Of a stretch of 37,625 bases of DNA, positions 19,157-27,782 are shown in pieces. Below the pieces are notes generated by a model. It was not told the origin of the DNA. It saw nothing but the letters and a program-made list of their open reading frames with translations, and ran no database searches. The first letter of the stretch is position 1; every line of letters begins with the position of its first letter. The stretch is from assembly GCF_024282095.1 (NCBI RefSeq), contig NZ_JAMWZS010000030.1:1-37625 (forward strand). Direction: 5' to 3'. This DNA is from Nitrosomonas sp. (GTDB lineage: Bacteria; Pseudomonadota; Gammaproteobacteria; Burkholderiales; Nitrosomonadaceae). The position numbers and the translations under genes are program-made.

Positions 19157-20905
19157 ATGCAATCCTACGTCATTCGATCCACGATATTCATTCTAATTCT
19201 GACTGTCGCCGGTATCTCTGAGTCTTTTGCGGAGAATGCAGCGGCAAGTGCGACCAAAAAACATGAGGCTGCCGCAGAGTCGGGAGGTGGCCATAAGCAT
19301 TACGTGCAATCAGATGAGGGGCAGAAGCCAGGTCCGGATGGTCAGCTTGCACCCAAGTTGCACAACTTAGGGGAACATACGTTTCCCGTCAGCACACGCA
19401 ATCCGTTAGCGCAGCAATACATCAACCAGGGCCTCAATCTCGCCTACGCATTCAATCATGCCGAAGCACGCCGGGCGTTCCGTGAGGCGGCGCGGTTGGA
19501 TCCCGGCCTTGCGATGGCTTACTGGGGGCAGGCGCTGGTGCTTGGCCCCAACATCAACGCCATGATGGAACCGAACGAAGAACCTCAGGCGTTGGAGATC
19601 GTGCAACGGGCCAAGTCATTGATGGCGAATGCGCCACCGAAGGAACAAGCACTGATCAATGCGCTTGAGAAACGTTATTCGGGGCAGGCTGAGCAACGGG
19701 AAGCGAATAATAAGGCTTACGCGGAGGCCATGCGGGAAGTGCATCAACGTTTTCCGGATGATGCGGATATTGCGATGCTGTATGTGGAATCCATGATGGA
19801 TCTGCGGCCTTGGGGCTACTGGATGCTGGATGGCCAGCCGTATGAAGGAACAGCCGAAATCGTCGCGCTGACCGAAGAAGTGTTGCGGCGCAATCCAAAA
19901 CACCCGGGCGCCCTGCATATGTATATCCACCTGATAGAACCGACAAGTACGCCCGAGCGCGCAGAAAAAGCAGCCGATACACTATTAACGCTGATGCCTG
20001 CGGCGGGACACTTGATACACATGTCATCGCATATTTATCAGCGCGTAGGCCGGTATGCCGATTCAATGAAGAGTAATCAGCTTGCAATCGCGGCGGATGA
20101 AGATTACATCACGCAGTGCCATGCGCAAGGTTTGTATCCGATGGTGTACTATCCGCACAACATCCATTTTCTTTGGTTTGCAGCGACTGTGGATGGTCAA
20201 AGCAAGATTGCCATCCAATCTGCACGCGAAGTTGCCAGTAAAATTGATGATGCCGTGCTGAAGGCAATACCATTGACAGCAGTCTTCCGTATTACTCCTT
20301 ATTGGGCACTTGCGAGGTTTGGCCACTGGCAGGAAATTCTTGCAGAGCCTGCACCGCCATCGACCAATCTATTTTTAACAGGAGGCTGGCATTATGTGCG
20401 CGGCCTCGCATTTGTCGCGACAGACCAATTGCAACAAGCCGAACAGGAACTGGCAGCACTGCGCAAGATCATGAAAGACCCGCTGCTGGATGGTCCGCTG
20501 CTCTCGAAAAATACCACCAGGACTGTGCTGAACGCAGCGCCTGAGGTACTCGCAGGCGAGATTGCTGCTGCGCGTGGGCAGTTCGATCAAGCCATTGCAC
20601 ACCTTGAAACTGCAGTTCGTCTGGAAGATGCCCTGGTGTATACGGAACCGTTGGAATTTCACTTGCCGCCACGACTGGCATTGGGCGCCATTCTGCTGAA
20701 ATCAGGACGGCCAGGCGAAGCAGAGACGGTGTACTGGGAAGATTTGCGGCGCAATCGCAATAACGGATGGGCGCTTTACGGCTTGACGCAGGCACTGCGC
20801 GCACAAAAGAAGGATGATCAGGCGGCAGTCATCGCAGCGCGTTTTGAACAGGCCTGGGCACGTGCCGATGTGACATTGAGCGCATCCCGTTTCGGACGTG
20901 AATGA
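19157..20905 (+). CDS. Exported TPR-repeat protein
   Basis: 582 residues with a signal peptide (core about residues 6-22, cleavage near SFA-EN) and a His/Ala-rich start to the mature chain. Helical TPR units are visible from residue 90: AYAFNHAEARRAFREAARLDPGLAMAYWGQAL is a full first repeat, followed by further degenerate copies and a last pair near 505-560. It belongs to a family of large periplasmic TPR proteins common in environmental bacteria, with no known activity; a scaffold role is likely. ATG 19157 is chosen over ATG 19151 because AGGAGG (19143-19148) lies 8 nt before it but only 2 nt before the other. It follows the TetR-controlled DUF4242 gene. Confidence 0.82.
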   Translation: MQSYVIRSTIFILILTVAGISESFAENAAASATKKHEAAAESGGGHKHYVQSDEGQKPGPDGQLAPKLHNLGEHTFPVSTRNPLAQQYINQGLNLAYAFNHAEARRAFREAARLDPGLAMAYWGQALVLGPNINAMMEPNEEPQALEIVQRAKSLMANAPPKEQALINALEKRYSGQAEQREANNKAYAEAMREVHQRFPDDADIAMLYVESMMDLRPWGYWMLDGQPYEGTAEIVALTEEVLRRNPKHPGALHMYIHLIEPTSTPERAEKAADTLLTLMPAAGHLIHMSSHIYQRVGRYADSMKSNQLAIAADEDYITQCHAQGLYPMVYYPHNIHFLWFAATVDGQSKIAIQSAREVASKIDDAVLKAIPLTAVFRITPYWALARFGHWQEILAEPAPPSTNLFLTGGWHYVRGLAFVATDQLQQAEQELAALRKIMKDPLLDGPLLSKNTTRTVLNAAPEVLAGEIAAARGQFDQAIAHLETAVRLEDALVYTEPLEFHLPPRLALGAILLKSGRPGEAETVYWEDLRRNRNNGWALYGLTQALRAQKKDDQAAVIAARFEQAWARADVTLSASRFGRE

Positions 20906-20934
20906 CGGTGTGCCGACACCTCAGGATTTGATCG

Positions 20935-21612
20935 ATGTTTTTTGATAACACCATGAATACATTATTCGAAAGCGATTTCGAGCAATTAAAAAAAGATTTT
21001 CCTTCGATTCAGGAAATTAATGCTGGAAATAAAGATTTCCTCTATCGTCAAGGTGATCATTGTGCCAATGTTTTCTGGATAAAAGACGGCATCGTGAAGC
21101 TCTCGCACCTGACATCTCAAGGAACCGAAATTACCATCGCGCTGCTCAGGAAAGGCGATGTGATTGGTTTCTTGGGAGAACATGCTGCGCATCATGCAAT
21201 GGAAGAGACCGCACAGGCATTAGGAGAAGTCGATTTTTACCGCTTGGCATATCAAGATTTCAAAGCACTGTTATCGCAGCATGCGGAGCTGGCATGGTAC
21301 GTTTTTGAGCAAACCTATGTCCGCAAACAAAAAATCGAGCGTAAACTCCGCACCATCCTGACGCAGCCGGTTGAGATGCGCCTTGCAGCCGCGTTACTGG
21401 AGCTGGCGGAGATGTTTGGCATACGCTGCACGCATGGTTATGCATTGGAAATTCATTTAACGCAACAGGATGTGGCGGATTTGATCGGTGCCAGCCGCCC
21501 GGTGGTGAGCACAATTCTGAACGATTTCAGAAGCCGCGGCATGCTGGACTACACGCGTGACCAGATTTGCATCAATGATGCTGCGCTCACTGCGTTTTGC
21601 CATGCAAAATAA
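20935..21612 (+). CDS. Crp/Fnr-family transcriptional regulator
   Basis: 225 residues. The N-terminal cyclic-nucleotide-binding-type beta barrel spans about 25-130 (FLYRQGDHCANVFWIKDGIVKL). A dimerisation helix follows, then a winged helix-turn-helix at about 180-212 (LTQQDVADLIGASRPVVSTI). It has no N-terminal Cys cluster for an iron-sulfur centre, so it is not an oxygen-sensing FNR. The recognition helix reads SRPVVSTIL, where FNR has an ExxSR pattern and CRP has RExxGR, so its target site is different and unknown. A weak AGGA lies about 8 nt before the ATG. It begins 30 bp after the TPR gene and may be cotranscribed with it. Confidence 0.9.
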   Translation: MFFDNTMNTLFESDFEQLKKDFPSIQEINAGNKDFLYRQGDHCANVFWIKDGIVKLSHLTSQGTEITIALLRKGDVIGFLGEHAAHHAMEETAQALGEVDFYRLAYQDFKALLSQHAELAWYVFEQTYVRKQKIERKLRTILTQPVEMRLAAALLELAEMFGIRCTHGYALEIHLTQQDVADLIGASRPVVSTILNDFRSRGMLDYTRDQICINDAALTAFCHAK

Positions 21613-21667
21613 CTGCCATCACTCGGAGTGGTTTTGTTTTGTAGCTAACAGACAATGTGATAGTGCT

Positions 21668-21715
21668 GTATTAATGTTTGGCATGGTAACCCATCGGGGT
21701 GACCACAATTAATAC
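21668..21715. promoter_or_regulatory. Nested inverted repeat before the small membrane protein gene
   Basis: Outer arms GTATTAAT (21668-21675) and ATTAATAC (21708-21715) are perfect inverted copies. Inside them GGTAACCC (21685-21692) pairs with GGGTGACC (21697-21704) with one mismatch and an ATCG loop. The structure ends right where the AGGAG ribosome site (21716-21720) begins. It could be an operator or an RNA element controlling translation. Confidence 0.6.
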
Positions 21716-21727
21716 AGGAGCGTTAAC

Positions 21728-22084
21728 ATGAAAGTAATTTCACCGCGCATGCACGGTTATCTTGATTTTCTGACCGTCATTCTATTTTTACTTGCCCCAA
21801 CCCTGTTCGGGCTAAATCAAATACCGGCTTTGCTGGCGTACAGTCTCGCCGCTATTCATCTGCTTGTCACATTGGCTTCTGATTTTCCTTTCGGGATCGT
21901 CAAGATCATTCCATTTCCTGTGCATGGCTGGATTGAGCGTGTGGTTGGTCCTGCGCTGATTGCAGTGCCTTTTATCCTGGGTTTTGCTGCCGATGAAATC
22001 GCGAGGAATCTTTATATCGCAGCGGGGGTGGTAATCATCATCGTCGGAATACTGACCGATTATCAAGCTAAGACAAGCGACTGA
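21728..22084 (+). CDS. Small four-helix membrane protein (possibly SPW-repeat type)
   Basis: 118 residues with four predicted membrane helices at about 13-30, 33-50, 67-87 and 93-112. Polar loops contain SPRMHGYLDF and PFPVHGWIERVVGP, two similar stretches that suggest an internal duplication of a two-helix unit, each with a His-Gly. This resembles small SPW-type or related inner-membrane proteins, but I cannot assign a family with certainty or a function. AGGAG lies 7 nt before the ATG. It follows the Crp/Fnr gene after 115 bp that hold a nested inverted repeat, so it may be a target of that regulator. Confidence 0.75.
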   Translation: MKVISPRMHGYLDFLTVILFLLAPTLFGLNQIPALLAYSLAAIHLLVTLASDFPFGIVKIIPFPVHGWIERVVGPALIAVPFILGFAADEIARNLYIAAGVVIIIVGILTDYQAKTSD

Positions 22085-22152
22085 ACAAGCTGCGAGTGAC
22101 CGGGTATGCCGTGAATGCGGTTGCGCAGAACGCATACAAATTGCTTTCCGGT

Positions 22153-22530
22153 TTATTCGCAGCGATAGACATTTCCGATCAGTATGATTTCCTTGTCCAT
22201 CCCGGGAATTTCATACTTGCCGGTATTGTTGGAACGAATGATATGCACATTATTGCCGCCCAGTTTCTGCGTTTCATGCCTTAAATTGTTTCTGGCTTTG
22301 ATCAACCGATCGACGTAGGGCGTATTGTCGTCGGCTGCATCGATTGAATCGTCTTTTGAAGAGCCCTTTATTTTTCCAAGTAATTCGCATCCGTCGGGAC
22401 CTTGCTCACCGACCATGATGGTAACGGGTTTGACTGCTTCCGGTTGTGCCGAGATTTCGGCACAGCCGATGATGATCAATGCAGTCAGCATCGTTTTGAT
22501 GGATGTGTATGATTTTGTTGAAACATGCAT
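22153..22530 (-). CDS. Small exported protein, DUF4156-like, probable lipoprotein
   Basis: 125 residues from ATG 22530, which has CAGGAG 6 nt upstream; longer frames start without support. The N-terminus is a signal sequence whose core ends IIGC, a possible lipobox. The rest has the layout of DUF4156/RcsF-like envelope proteins: CELLGKIKG, a variable acidic stretch, a helix NLRHETQKLGGNNVHII and the final LIGNVYRC with a conserved Cys, so a disulfide to the first Cys is plausible. Function unknown. It converges with the membrane protein gene on its left and diverges from lemA on its right. Confidence 0.7.
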   Translation of the reverse strand: MHVSTKSYTSIKTMLTALIIIGCAEISAQPEAVKPVTIMVGEQGPDGCELLGKIKGSSKDDSIDAADDNTPYVDRLIKARNNLRHETQKLGGNNVHIIRSNNTGKYEIPGMDKEIILIGNVYRCE

Positions 22531-22712
22531 GGGTAACTCCTGAATACTCGTTTTCTTAAGCCGGATAGCATAGATAACCGTCACGCTACCCGTCAATAGC
22601 GATGAAGTCGATGGATACTGTGAAATAAAACCCGTATGGATTGCTTTTTAAGCAATTCCTTGCATGGCCTTTCAGGTATATTTTACTCGCATAACTTATA
22701 GGGGGGACGACA

Positions 22713-23285
22713 TTGGATATCATTATTTATATTTCACTGGCAGGAATTGCGATTGCTATTGGTTACGGCATCATGCTCTATAACCGGTTGGTTGATATTA
22801 AGCATGCCGTGTCACAGGCATGGGCCAATATTGATATTCTGCTGAAACAGCGTCACGACGAACTGCCCAAGCTGGTTGAAACCTGCAAGCAATACATGGG
22901 GTTTGAACAGGAAACACTCAAACAGGTGATCGCGGCGCGCTCGCAGGTCGCGACCGCGCGCGAAGCGGGCAATGTCGGCGCGTTGGGTTCTGCCGAGAAT
23001 AAGCTGCGGGTGGGACTGGGTAATTTGTTTGCGGTTGTGGAAGATTATCCGGAATTGAAAGCCAGCGAGAAATTCCAGCATTTGCAGGCACGCATTACCG
23101 GGCTGGAAAACAGCATCGCCGATCGCCGTGAGTATTACAATGAAGCGGTCAGAATCAACAACGTGCGCATCGAACAATTTCCCGATGTCATCATCGCCAA
23201 TTGGTTCAAATTCAAGCCGCGCGATTTGCTGGAGTTTAGCGACGCCGATAAGCAGGACGTCAATATCGGTCAATTGTTTGGCTAG
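22713..23285 (+). CDS. lemA: LemA family protein
   Basis: 190 residues: one N-terminal membrane helix (about 4-23), then a long helical bundle with YNRLVDIKHAVSQAWANID and LLKQRHDELPKLVETCKQYM, the defining LemA motifs, and YNEAVRINNVRIEQFPDVI near the end. LemA proteins are anchored with the helical domain outside the membrane; their function is not settled. The start is TTG 22713 behind a GGGGGGA site 6 nt upstream. Only 14 bp separate it from the next gene, a GIDE-domain protein, a pairing that recurs in many bacteria. Confidence 0.92.
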   Translation: MDIIIYISLAGIAIAIGYGIMLYNRLVDIKHAVSQAWANIDILLKQRHDELPKLVETCKQYMGFEQETLKQVIAARSQVATAREAGNVGALGSAENKLRVGLGNLFAVVEDYPELKASEKFQHLQARITGLENSIADRREYYNEAVRINNVRIEQFPDVIIANWFKFKPRDLLEFSDADKQDVNIGQLFG

Positions 23286-23299
23286 CGCAAGGCGTTGGC

Positions 23300-24229
23300 A
23301 TGGATATCCAGTCGCTGGAACTTGCTCCGGAAGACTATGAATTTGTCCTGATCGCATTGCTGCTGGCGGCAGTGATCAGTCTCTATTGTGTGGTCCGTAA
23401 CTGGAAGCGGTTACGTATCGTTGAAGATACGCCCACTGCCAAATTGCGTTCTGCACATCAAGGCTATATTGAGCTGGAAGGAAAAGGACAATTGATTGAT
23501 GATCAGCCGATTTATGCGCCGCTGTCCAATCACCCGTGTCTTTGGTATCACAGTCAAATCGAGCAGCAAGAAACGTTTACCGAAAACGGCCGCATCCAAA
23601 CACGCTGGCATGTGGTTTACAAAAATATCAGTGATCACCGCTTCAAGCTCACGGATGGTGCGAACAGTTGCTATGTCGATCCGAACAATGCGGAAGTCAA
23701 TGGCAACGAAAAACTGGTGTGGTATGGCAACACCGAATGGCCAACCCGTACTCAGATCCTGGAAAGCCAGTCGATCGTCCATGCGATGACGAACAATTAC
23801 CGTTATAGTGAATGGTTGATATTGCCTGGTCAGCCGTTGTACATATTAGGTCAATTCACAACCTGGTCTGCAACTGCACAGCAATCCGCGCGGGATGTGA
23901 TGATCAATCTGTTGAATGATTGGAAGCAGGATCAACAGGCATTAAAAGACCGTTTCGATGCCAACAAGGACGGCACAATAGACCAGACAGAATGGGAAGT
24001 CGCTCGCCGGGAAGCACAAGCAGCAGCGCAGCAGGCCCATGATCAACTGGCTTTGGAACCGGACACGCATATCATGACAAAACCGGATAATTCAACGCAG
24101 CCTTTTATCATCTCGGTATACCCACAAACGGTATTGGTGCGGAAATACCGTCGCAATACCTTCATCGCACTAGCCGCATGCATCACATCAATCTGCGCGA
24201 TCGCCTGGTTGGTTCACGCGCATGGGTAA
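23300..24229 (+). CDS. GIDE-domain membrane protein with an EF-hand (E3 ubiquitin ligase-like family)
   Basis: 309 residues. A membrane helix at about 16-34 is followed by the GIDE domain (about 45-205), recognised by HQGYIELEGKG, LSNHPCLWY, the long beta-rich region and SEWLILPGQPLYILG. Then comes a canonical EF-hand loop DANKDGTIDQTE (about 220-231), with acidic residues at positions 1, 5, 9 and 12, and an Ala/Gln-rich helix. A second membrane helix lies near the C-terminus (about 285-305). Bacterial members lack the RING finger of eukaryotic MUL1, so ligase activity is not implied despite the family name. The EF-hand predicts calcium binding. It is in an operon with lemA. Confidence 0.85.
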   Translation: MDIQSLELAPEDYEFVLIALLLAAVISLYCVVRNWKRLRIVEDTPTAKLRSAHQGYIELEGKGQLIDDQPIYAPLSNHPCLWYHSQIEQQETFTENGRIQTRWHVVYKNISDHRFKLTDGANSCYVDPNNAEVNGNEKLVWYGNTEWPTRTQILESQSIVHAMTNNYRYSEWLILPGQPLYILGQFTTWSATAQQSARDVMINLLNDWKQDQQALKDRFDANKDGTIDQTEWEVARREAQAAAQQAHDQLALEPDTHIMTKPDNSTQPFIISVYPQTVLVRKYRRNTFIALAACITSICAIAWLVHAHG

Positions 24230-24238
24230 TTCTGCCTG

Positions 24239-25729
24239 TTAGCGCCAGAATAATTTTGATCGTGCCAGCCGCTGCCACAGGGTGCCGGACAAATGCGCGT
24301 GTTGCGCGATTTCATATTCCAATGCGCCGCTGAGTCGGCCAAGCTCAAAGCTGAGCGTGGTGGATTGCTGCGGCAATTTGCGCAGCAATTGCATACCGAT
24401 ACGTAGATCATTGGCATAACCCAGCTCGTCTTGCAGTGCCGCCAGAGCGGCGGTGAAATGATCGGCGCGTTTGCCGTACAGTGGTGCAAAAGCATCCGCT
24501 GCGTAGCGCATCTTCTTCGCCGCAATGCGCGCCATATGACGTTCCGCAGGGCTGAGCCGGGCGAAACCGTGACAGCGTTTACGCAGCTTCTGCCAGCGTT
24601 GCTCGAGTATCGTTTCCGCCCACGCCTTGGCATCCTGTATTTGCACATCCATGGGTGCTGTCAGCAGGCTGCGGCCAATGTCGAGCACGAGCTGAGTGAA
24701 TGCCGGTTTGAGCAAAAACGCTTGCGCCCGTTGCCGAGCATGCATAGCGATACGATGCACCAGAATCTGTGCGGCATCGTCAATGGGAGGGTCTCCCGCT
24801 GTTGCTTCCAGAATCGACAGGATCCCAGGCAGCGTCTCCTGCTGAAACACATCCCAATCACGCGCCAGATTCAATGCGTGCATGCATTTGCGCAGCGGCT
24901 GATTCCACGCTGCGGTAGCTTGTTCCAGTGATTTGGCCAAAATTGTACCGGTCTGCATGCGGCGCAGTGCAACGCGGAGCTGGTGCAAATATTCGATATC
25001 GTGCGCATCTTCCAGAAAACCGGGCACGTTGGCGGTCAATTGCATCAATGCAGCCTGCAGGATGGCATTCCAGGCTTCGCCTGCGTTTTGATGTTTATCG
25101 ATCGACGGTTGCACTGCCTTGGTTGGTGCGGGGTTTGCCGCACCACATAGCATATAACCGCGTTCCGCTTTGCTGCGCGGCTCGATATGCAACGGTACTT
25201 GCCGCAGCAATTGCGTGGCTATCTCGAACAAAAACTCGGGGGCGCCGGATTTGAGTTCGATTTCAACTTCACAGATATCCCGGTACGCTTCTGCGGCATG
25301 GATTTTCCCGCTATCGAGCGCCACTTCGGCGCGCGCTGTATCGTTGCCAACCTGCCAGGTAATGCGCTGAAACTCGGTGGTGAATACCGGTACGATATGT
25401 TTTTGTTTGATGCCGGCCAATAAATCCAATGCGGCTTGCGGCAACACGGAAAAATCCGCATGACCGCCGTCCGTGACCGCCATTTCCCATTCCGGGCGAC
25501 TCGATAATGCACCAACCGATTGCGTTGCAGCTTTCAACGTTTGAATCCACTGATCGTCCACCCGGCGCACACGCAACGCGATGCCACGCTGCATCAGATC
25601 AAACTGCGGGGTATCGAAATAAATGCTGAGCAGCGGGCGTTTTTCCGGTTTGATGGTACTCAATAATGGGTGGTGCCGGATACGTCCGGTATGGCGGGGA
25701 TGCAAGGCCAGTTTCAGTTCAATTTCCAT
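24239..25729 (-). CDS. CYTH and CHAD domain protein (inorganic triphosphatase type)
   Basis: 496 residues in two domains. The CYTH domain (about 1-205) starts with the ExExK motif as MEIELKL and has the substrate-pocket strands LLSIYFDTP, ALRVRRV and WEMAV; family members hydrolyse triphosphate. The CHAD domain (about 220-490) has the paired helical repeats with conserved His/Arg/Lys: LHQLRVALRRMQTG, ARDWDVFQ and AAKKMRYAADAF; CHAD binds polyphosphate. The same architecture is found in E. coli YgiF. GGAGGA lies about 6 nt before ATG 25729. It is 50 bp downstream of a PPK2 gene on the same strand, which supports a role in polyphosphate metabolism. Confidence 0.92.
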   Translation of the reverse strand: MEIELKLALHPRHTGRIRHHPLLSTIKPEKRPLLSIYFDTPQFDLMQRGIALRVRRVDDQWIQTLKAATQSVGALSSRPEWEMAVTDGGHADFSVLPQAALDLLAGIKQKHIVPVFTTEFQRITWQVGNDTARAEVALDSGKIHAAEAYRDICEVEIELKSGAPEFLFEIATQLLRQVPLHIEPRSKAERGYMLCGAANPAPTKAVQPSIDKHQNAGEAWNAILQAALMQLTANVPGFLEDAHDIEYLHQLRVALRRMQTGTILAKSLEQATAAWNQPLRKCMHALNLARDWDVFQQETLPGILSILEATAGDPPIDDAAQILVHRIAMHARQRAQAFLLKPAFTQLVLDIGRSLLTAPMDVQIQDAKAWAETILEQRWQKLRKRCHGFARLSPAERHMARIAAKKMRYAADAFAPLYGKRADHFTAALAALQDELGYANDLRIGMQLLRKLPQQSTTLSFELGRLSGALEYEIAQHAHLSGTLWQRLARSKLFWR

Positions 25730-25779
25730 GCAAATCCTCCGGCTTGAGCCATGGCGTTGCGCGCGGTGGATCTGCCTGA

Positions 25780-26598
25780 TTACTCAATTTTTAGTGTGTT
25801 AAAGTTGATTCCGGCCGGGGCTTGGGGCGTTTTCAGTTTCATGCTTTCCAGTGCGTCAACGACATGATCAGCGATGATCAGATTGCGATACCATTTTCGG
25901 TTGGCGGGCACGATATGCCAAGGTGCCTGATCGGTGCTGGTGGCGGCCATCATGGCCTCAAACGCCTCGATATAGCTTCCCCAGAATTTCCGCTCCTCGA
26001 TGTCTCCTTCACTGAATTTCCAGCGTTTTTCCGGATTGTTGATGCGCTCTTCCAACCGTTTTTTCTGCTCACCCTTGGAAATATGCAGGAAAAATTTCAC
26101 AATGACCGTACCACTTTCGGACAGCAATTCCTCGAATTCCTTAATCTGATCAAATCGTTGCTTGACCATCTTGTCCGAAATGCGTCCATGCACACGGGTG
26201 ATCAGCACATCTTCATAGTGCGAGCGATTGAAAATGCCGATCTGGCCCTTGGCGGGCGCTTTCTGATGCACGCGCCACAAAAAATCATGATCGAGCTCTT
26301 CTACTGAAGGTGTTTTGAAAGTCACCACTTTGCAACCCTGTGGATTGACACCGGACATCACATGCTTGATCACACCATCCTTACCGCTGGTATCCATGCC
26401 CTGCAACACGATCAGCAGGGCGCGGTTGCCATTGGCGTACAAGCGTTCTTGCAATTCACTCAGCTTGCCGATCAATTTTTCTGTGGCAGCCTTGGCTTTT
26501 TCTTTGCCTGACTCGGTTTTTTTGTAATCACCGGTGTCGTCGGGATCAAAATGCGCTAGTGATAATTTGCTGTCGGGTTTTACATGGTAGTTTTTCAT
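25780..26598 (-). CDS. Polyphosphate kinase 2 family protein
   Basis: Transfers phosphate between polyphosphate and nucleotides. The 272-residue product is a single PPK2 domain with Walker A LQGMDTSGKDG (about 70-80), the Walker B/lid region FNRSHYEDVLITRVHG, and a C-terminal WHIVPANRKWYRN. Whether it prefers AMP, ADP or GDP cannot be told from sequence alone. The frame can begin at 26616, but ATG 26598 has AGAGGA 5 nt upstream and is preferred. It is followed at once by the CYTH-CHAD gene; a possible promoter lies just upstream. Confidence 0.95.
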   Translation of the reverse strand: MKNYHVKPDSKLSLAHFDPDDTGDYKKTESGKEKAKAATEKLIGKLSELQERLYANGNRALLIVLQGMDTSGKDGVIKHVMSGVNPQGCKVVTFKTPSVEELDHDFLWRVHQKAPAKGQIGIFNRSHYEDVLITRVHGRISDKMVKQRFDQIKEFEELLSESGTVIVKFFLHISKGEQKKRLEERINNPEKRWKFSEGDIEERKFWGSYIEAFEAMMAATSTDQAPWHIVPANRKWYRNLIIADHVVDALESMKLKTPQAPAGINFNTLKIE

Positions 26599-26624
26599 TT
26601 TTTCCTCTTTTTGCATTGTGCATA

Positions 26625-26653
26625 TGCATATCGTACATCTTACCGGATGTCAG
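26625..26653 (-). promoter_or_regulatory. Possible promoter for ppk2
   Basis: On the minus strand CTGACA (26653-26648) matches five of six -35 positions. After a 17-nt spacer comes TATGCA (26630-26625), a weak -10 with three of six matches. It is 27 bp before the ppk2 start. The spacing is ideal but the -10 is poor. Confidence 0.35.
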
Positions 26654-26701
26654 TGAGCGATCATCGGATATTCACATTCGACCGATTGGCCGAAGTGAAT
26701 T

Positions 26702-27724
26702 TCAGGACATAGAAGCAGAGGGATCAGAACTTGGTGTTTCAACTTCCGGAAAAATACTCACCTGTGCGATGCCGTCGCTGCCGATCGTGCCGCGGTACAT
26801 GCCTTTGGTGTTGAAACGCATGGCATAATTGCCTTTCGCGTCCAGTACGATCAAACCGCCATCGCCGCCGATAGCGGCGATTTCCGCTAACGTGTTATCC
26901 GCCGCTTCGGCAATTGGAGTATGCAGCAATCGCACCTGTGCTGCCGTGTTGAACGCGGCCGCAGCGCGGATGAACATTTCACCGGTGCCGGTCGCGGATA
27001 CCGCCACCGAGCGATTGTCTGCGTAGGTTCCGGCACCGATGATCGGTGAATCACCCACGCGGCCGTAGCGCTTGTTGGTGAGCCCGCCGGTCGAGGTACC
27101 TGCGGCGAGATTGCCGTAGCGATCCAGCGCCACAGCGCCGACCGTGCCGCGTTTTTCATCGTTGCGGGATGGCGGTGGATCGTAATCGCTGTCGTGATCA
27201 AGCAGCACGCGGTTTTTTGCGATAGCTTTTTGCAACTGGTTCCAGCGAAATTCGGTATGGAAATAAGACGGGGCGACGATTTCCAATCCCTGCTCGGCGG
27301 CGAAGGCCTCGGCACCGGAACCCATCAGCATCACCAGTGCGCTTTTTGTCATCACCGCATGTGCGGCGCGGATCGGATTGCGAATCGTGGTGACCGCGGC
27401 AACAGCCCCCGCCATAAGGGTTGCACCCTCCATGATCGACGCATCCAGCTCATTGCGGCCGGCATGACTGAATACCGCACCCTTGCCGGCATTGAACAGC
27501 GGCGAATCTTCCAGCACCACGATCGCCGCAATCACGGCATCAACGCTGCTGCCACCTGCTTTAAGCACCGCATGGCCGGCTATCAGAGATTGTTCGAGCA
27601 CCTGCCGATAGGCCTGCTCGCGTTCCGGCGTCAGCCTGCTGCGCGAGATAGTGCCGGCACCACCGTGGATGATCAGGCGGATGGGGGAATGATTGGCTGC
27701 AGTTATGTGCGTTTGTATTGTCAT
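26702..27724 (-). CDS. iaaA: Isoaspartyl peptidase / L-asparaginase (Ntn hydrolase)
   Basis: 340 residues, a plant-type asparaginase. The proenzyme cleaves itself before the Thr of RGTVGAVALD (about Thr194) to give alpha and beta subunits; that Thr is the nucleophile. Other family blocks are LIIHGGAGTISR, LFNAGKGAVF, LDASIMEG, STGGLTNK, RVGDSPIIGAGTYA and SATGTGE. It removes isoaspartyl dipeptides and hydrolyses asparagine. There is no signal peptide, so it should be cytoplasmic. ATG 27724 has a weak ribosome site. It lies between the L,D-transpeptidase gene (58 bp upstream) and ppk2 (103 bp downstream) on the same strand, but a shared pathway is not evident. Confidence 0.93.
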   Translation of the reverse strand: MTIQTHITAANHSPIRLIIHGGAGTISRSRLTPEREQAYRQVLEQSLIAGHAVLKAGGSSVDAVIAAIVVLEDSPLFNAGKGAVFSHAGRNELDASIMEGATLMAGAVAAVTTIRNPIRAAHAVMTKSALVMLMGSGAEAFAAEQGLEIVAPSYFHTEFRWNQLQKAIAKNRVLLDHDSDYDPPPSRNDEKRGTVGAVALDRYGNLAAGTSTGGLTNKRYGRVGDSPIIGAGTYADNRSVAVSATGTGEMFIRAAAAFNTAAQVRLLHTPIAEAADNTLAEIAAIGGDGGLIVLDAKGNYAMRFNTKGMYRGTIGSDGIAQVSIFPEVETPSSDPSASMS

Positions 27725-27782
27725 GAACAGCAGGATCAGAAGGGAAATCAGTGAAATGATAATTGTATCTTAAATCAACATG

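Noticed and set aside
21656-21671. CRP-like half site TGTGA before the small membrane protein gene
   Set aside because: The second half site does not match TCACA; the nested inverted repeat next to it is a better candidate.
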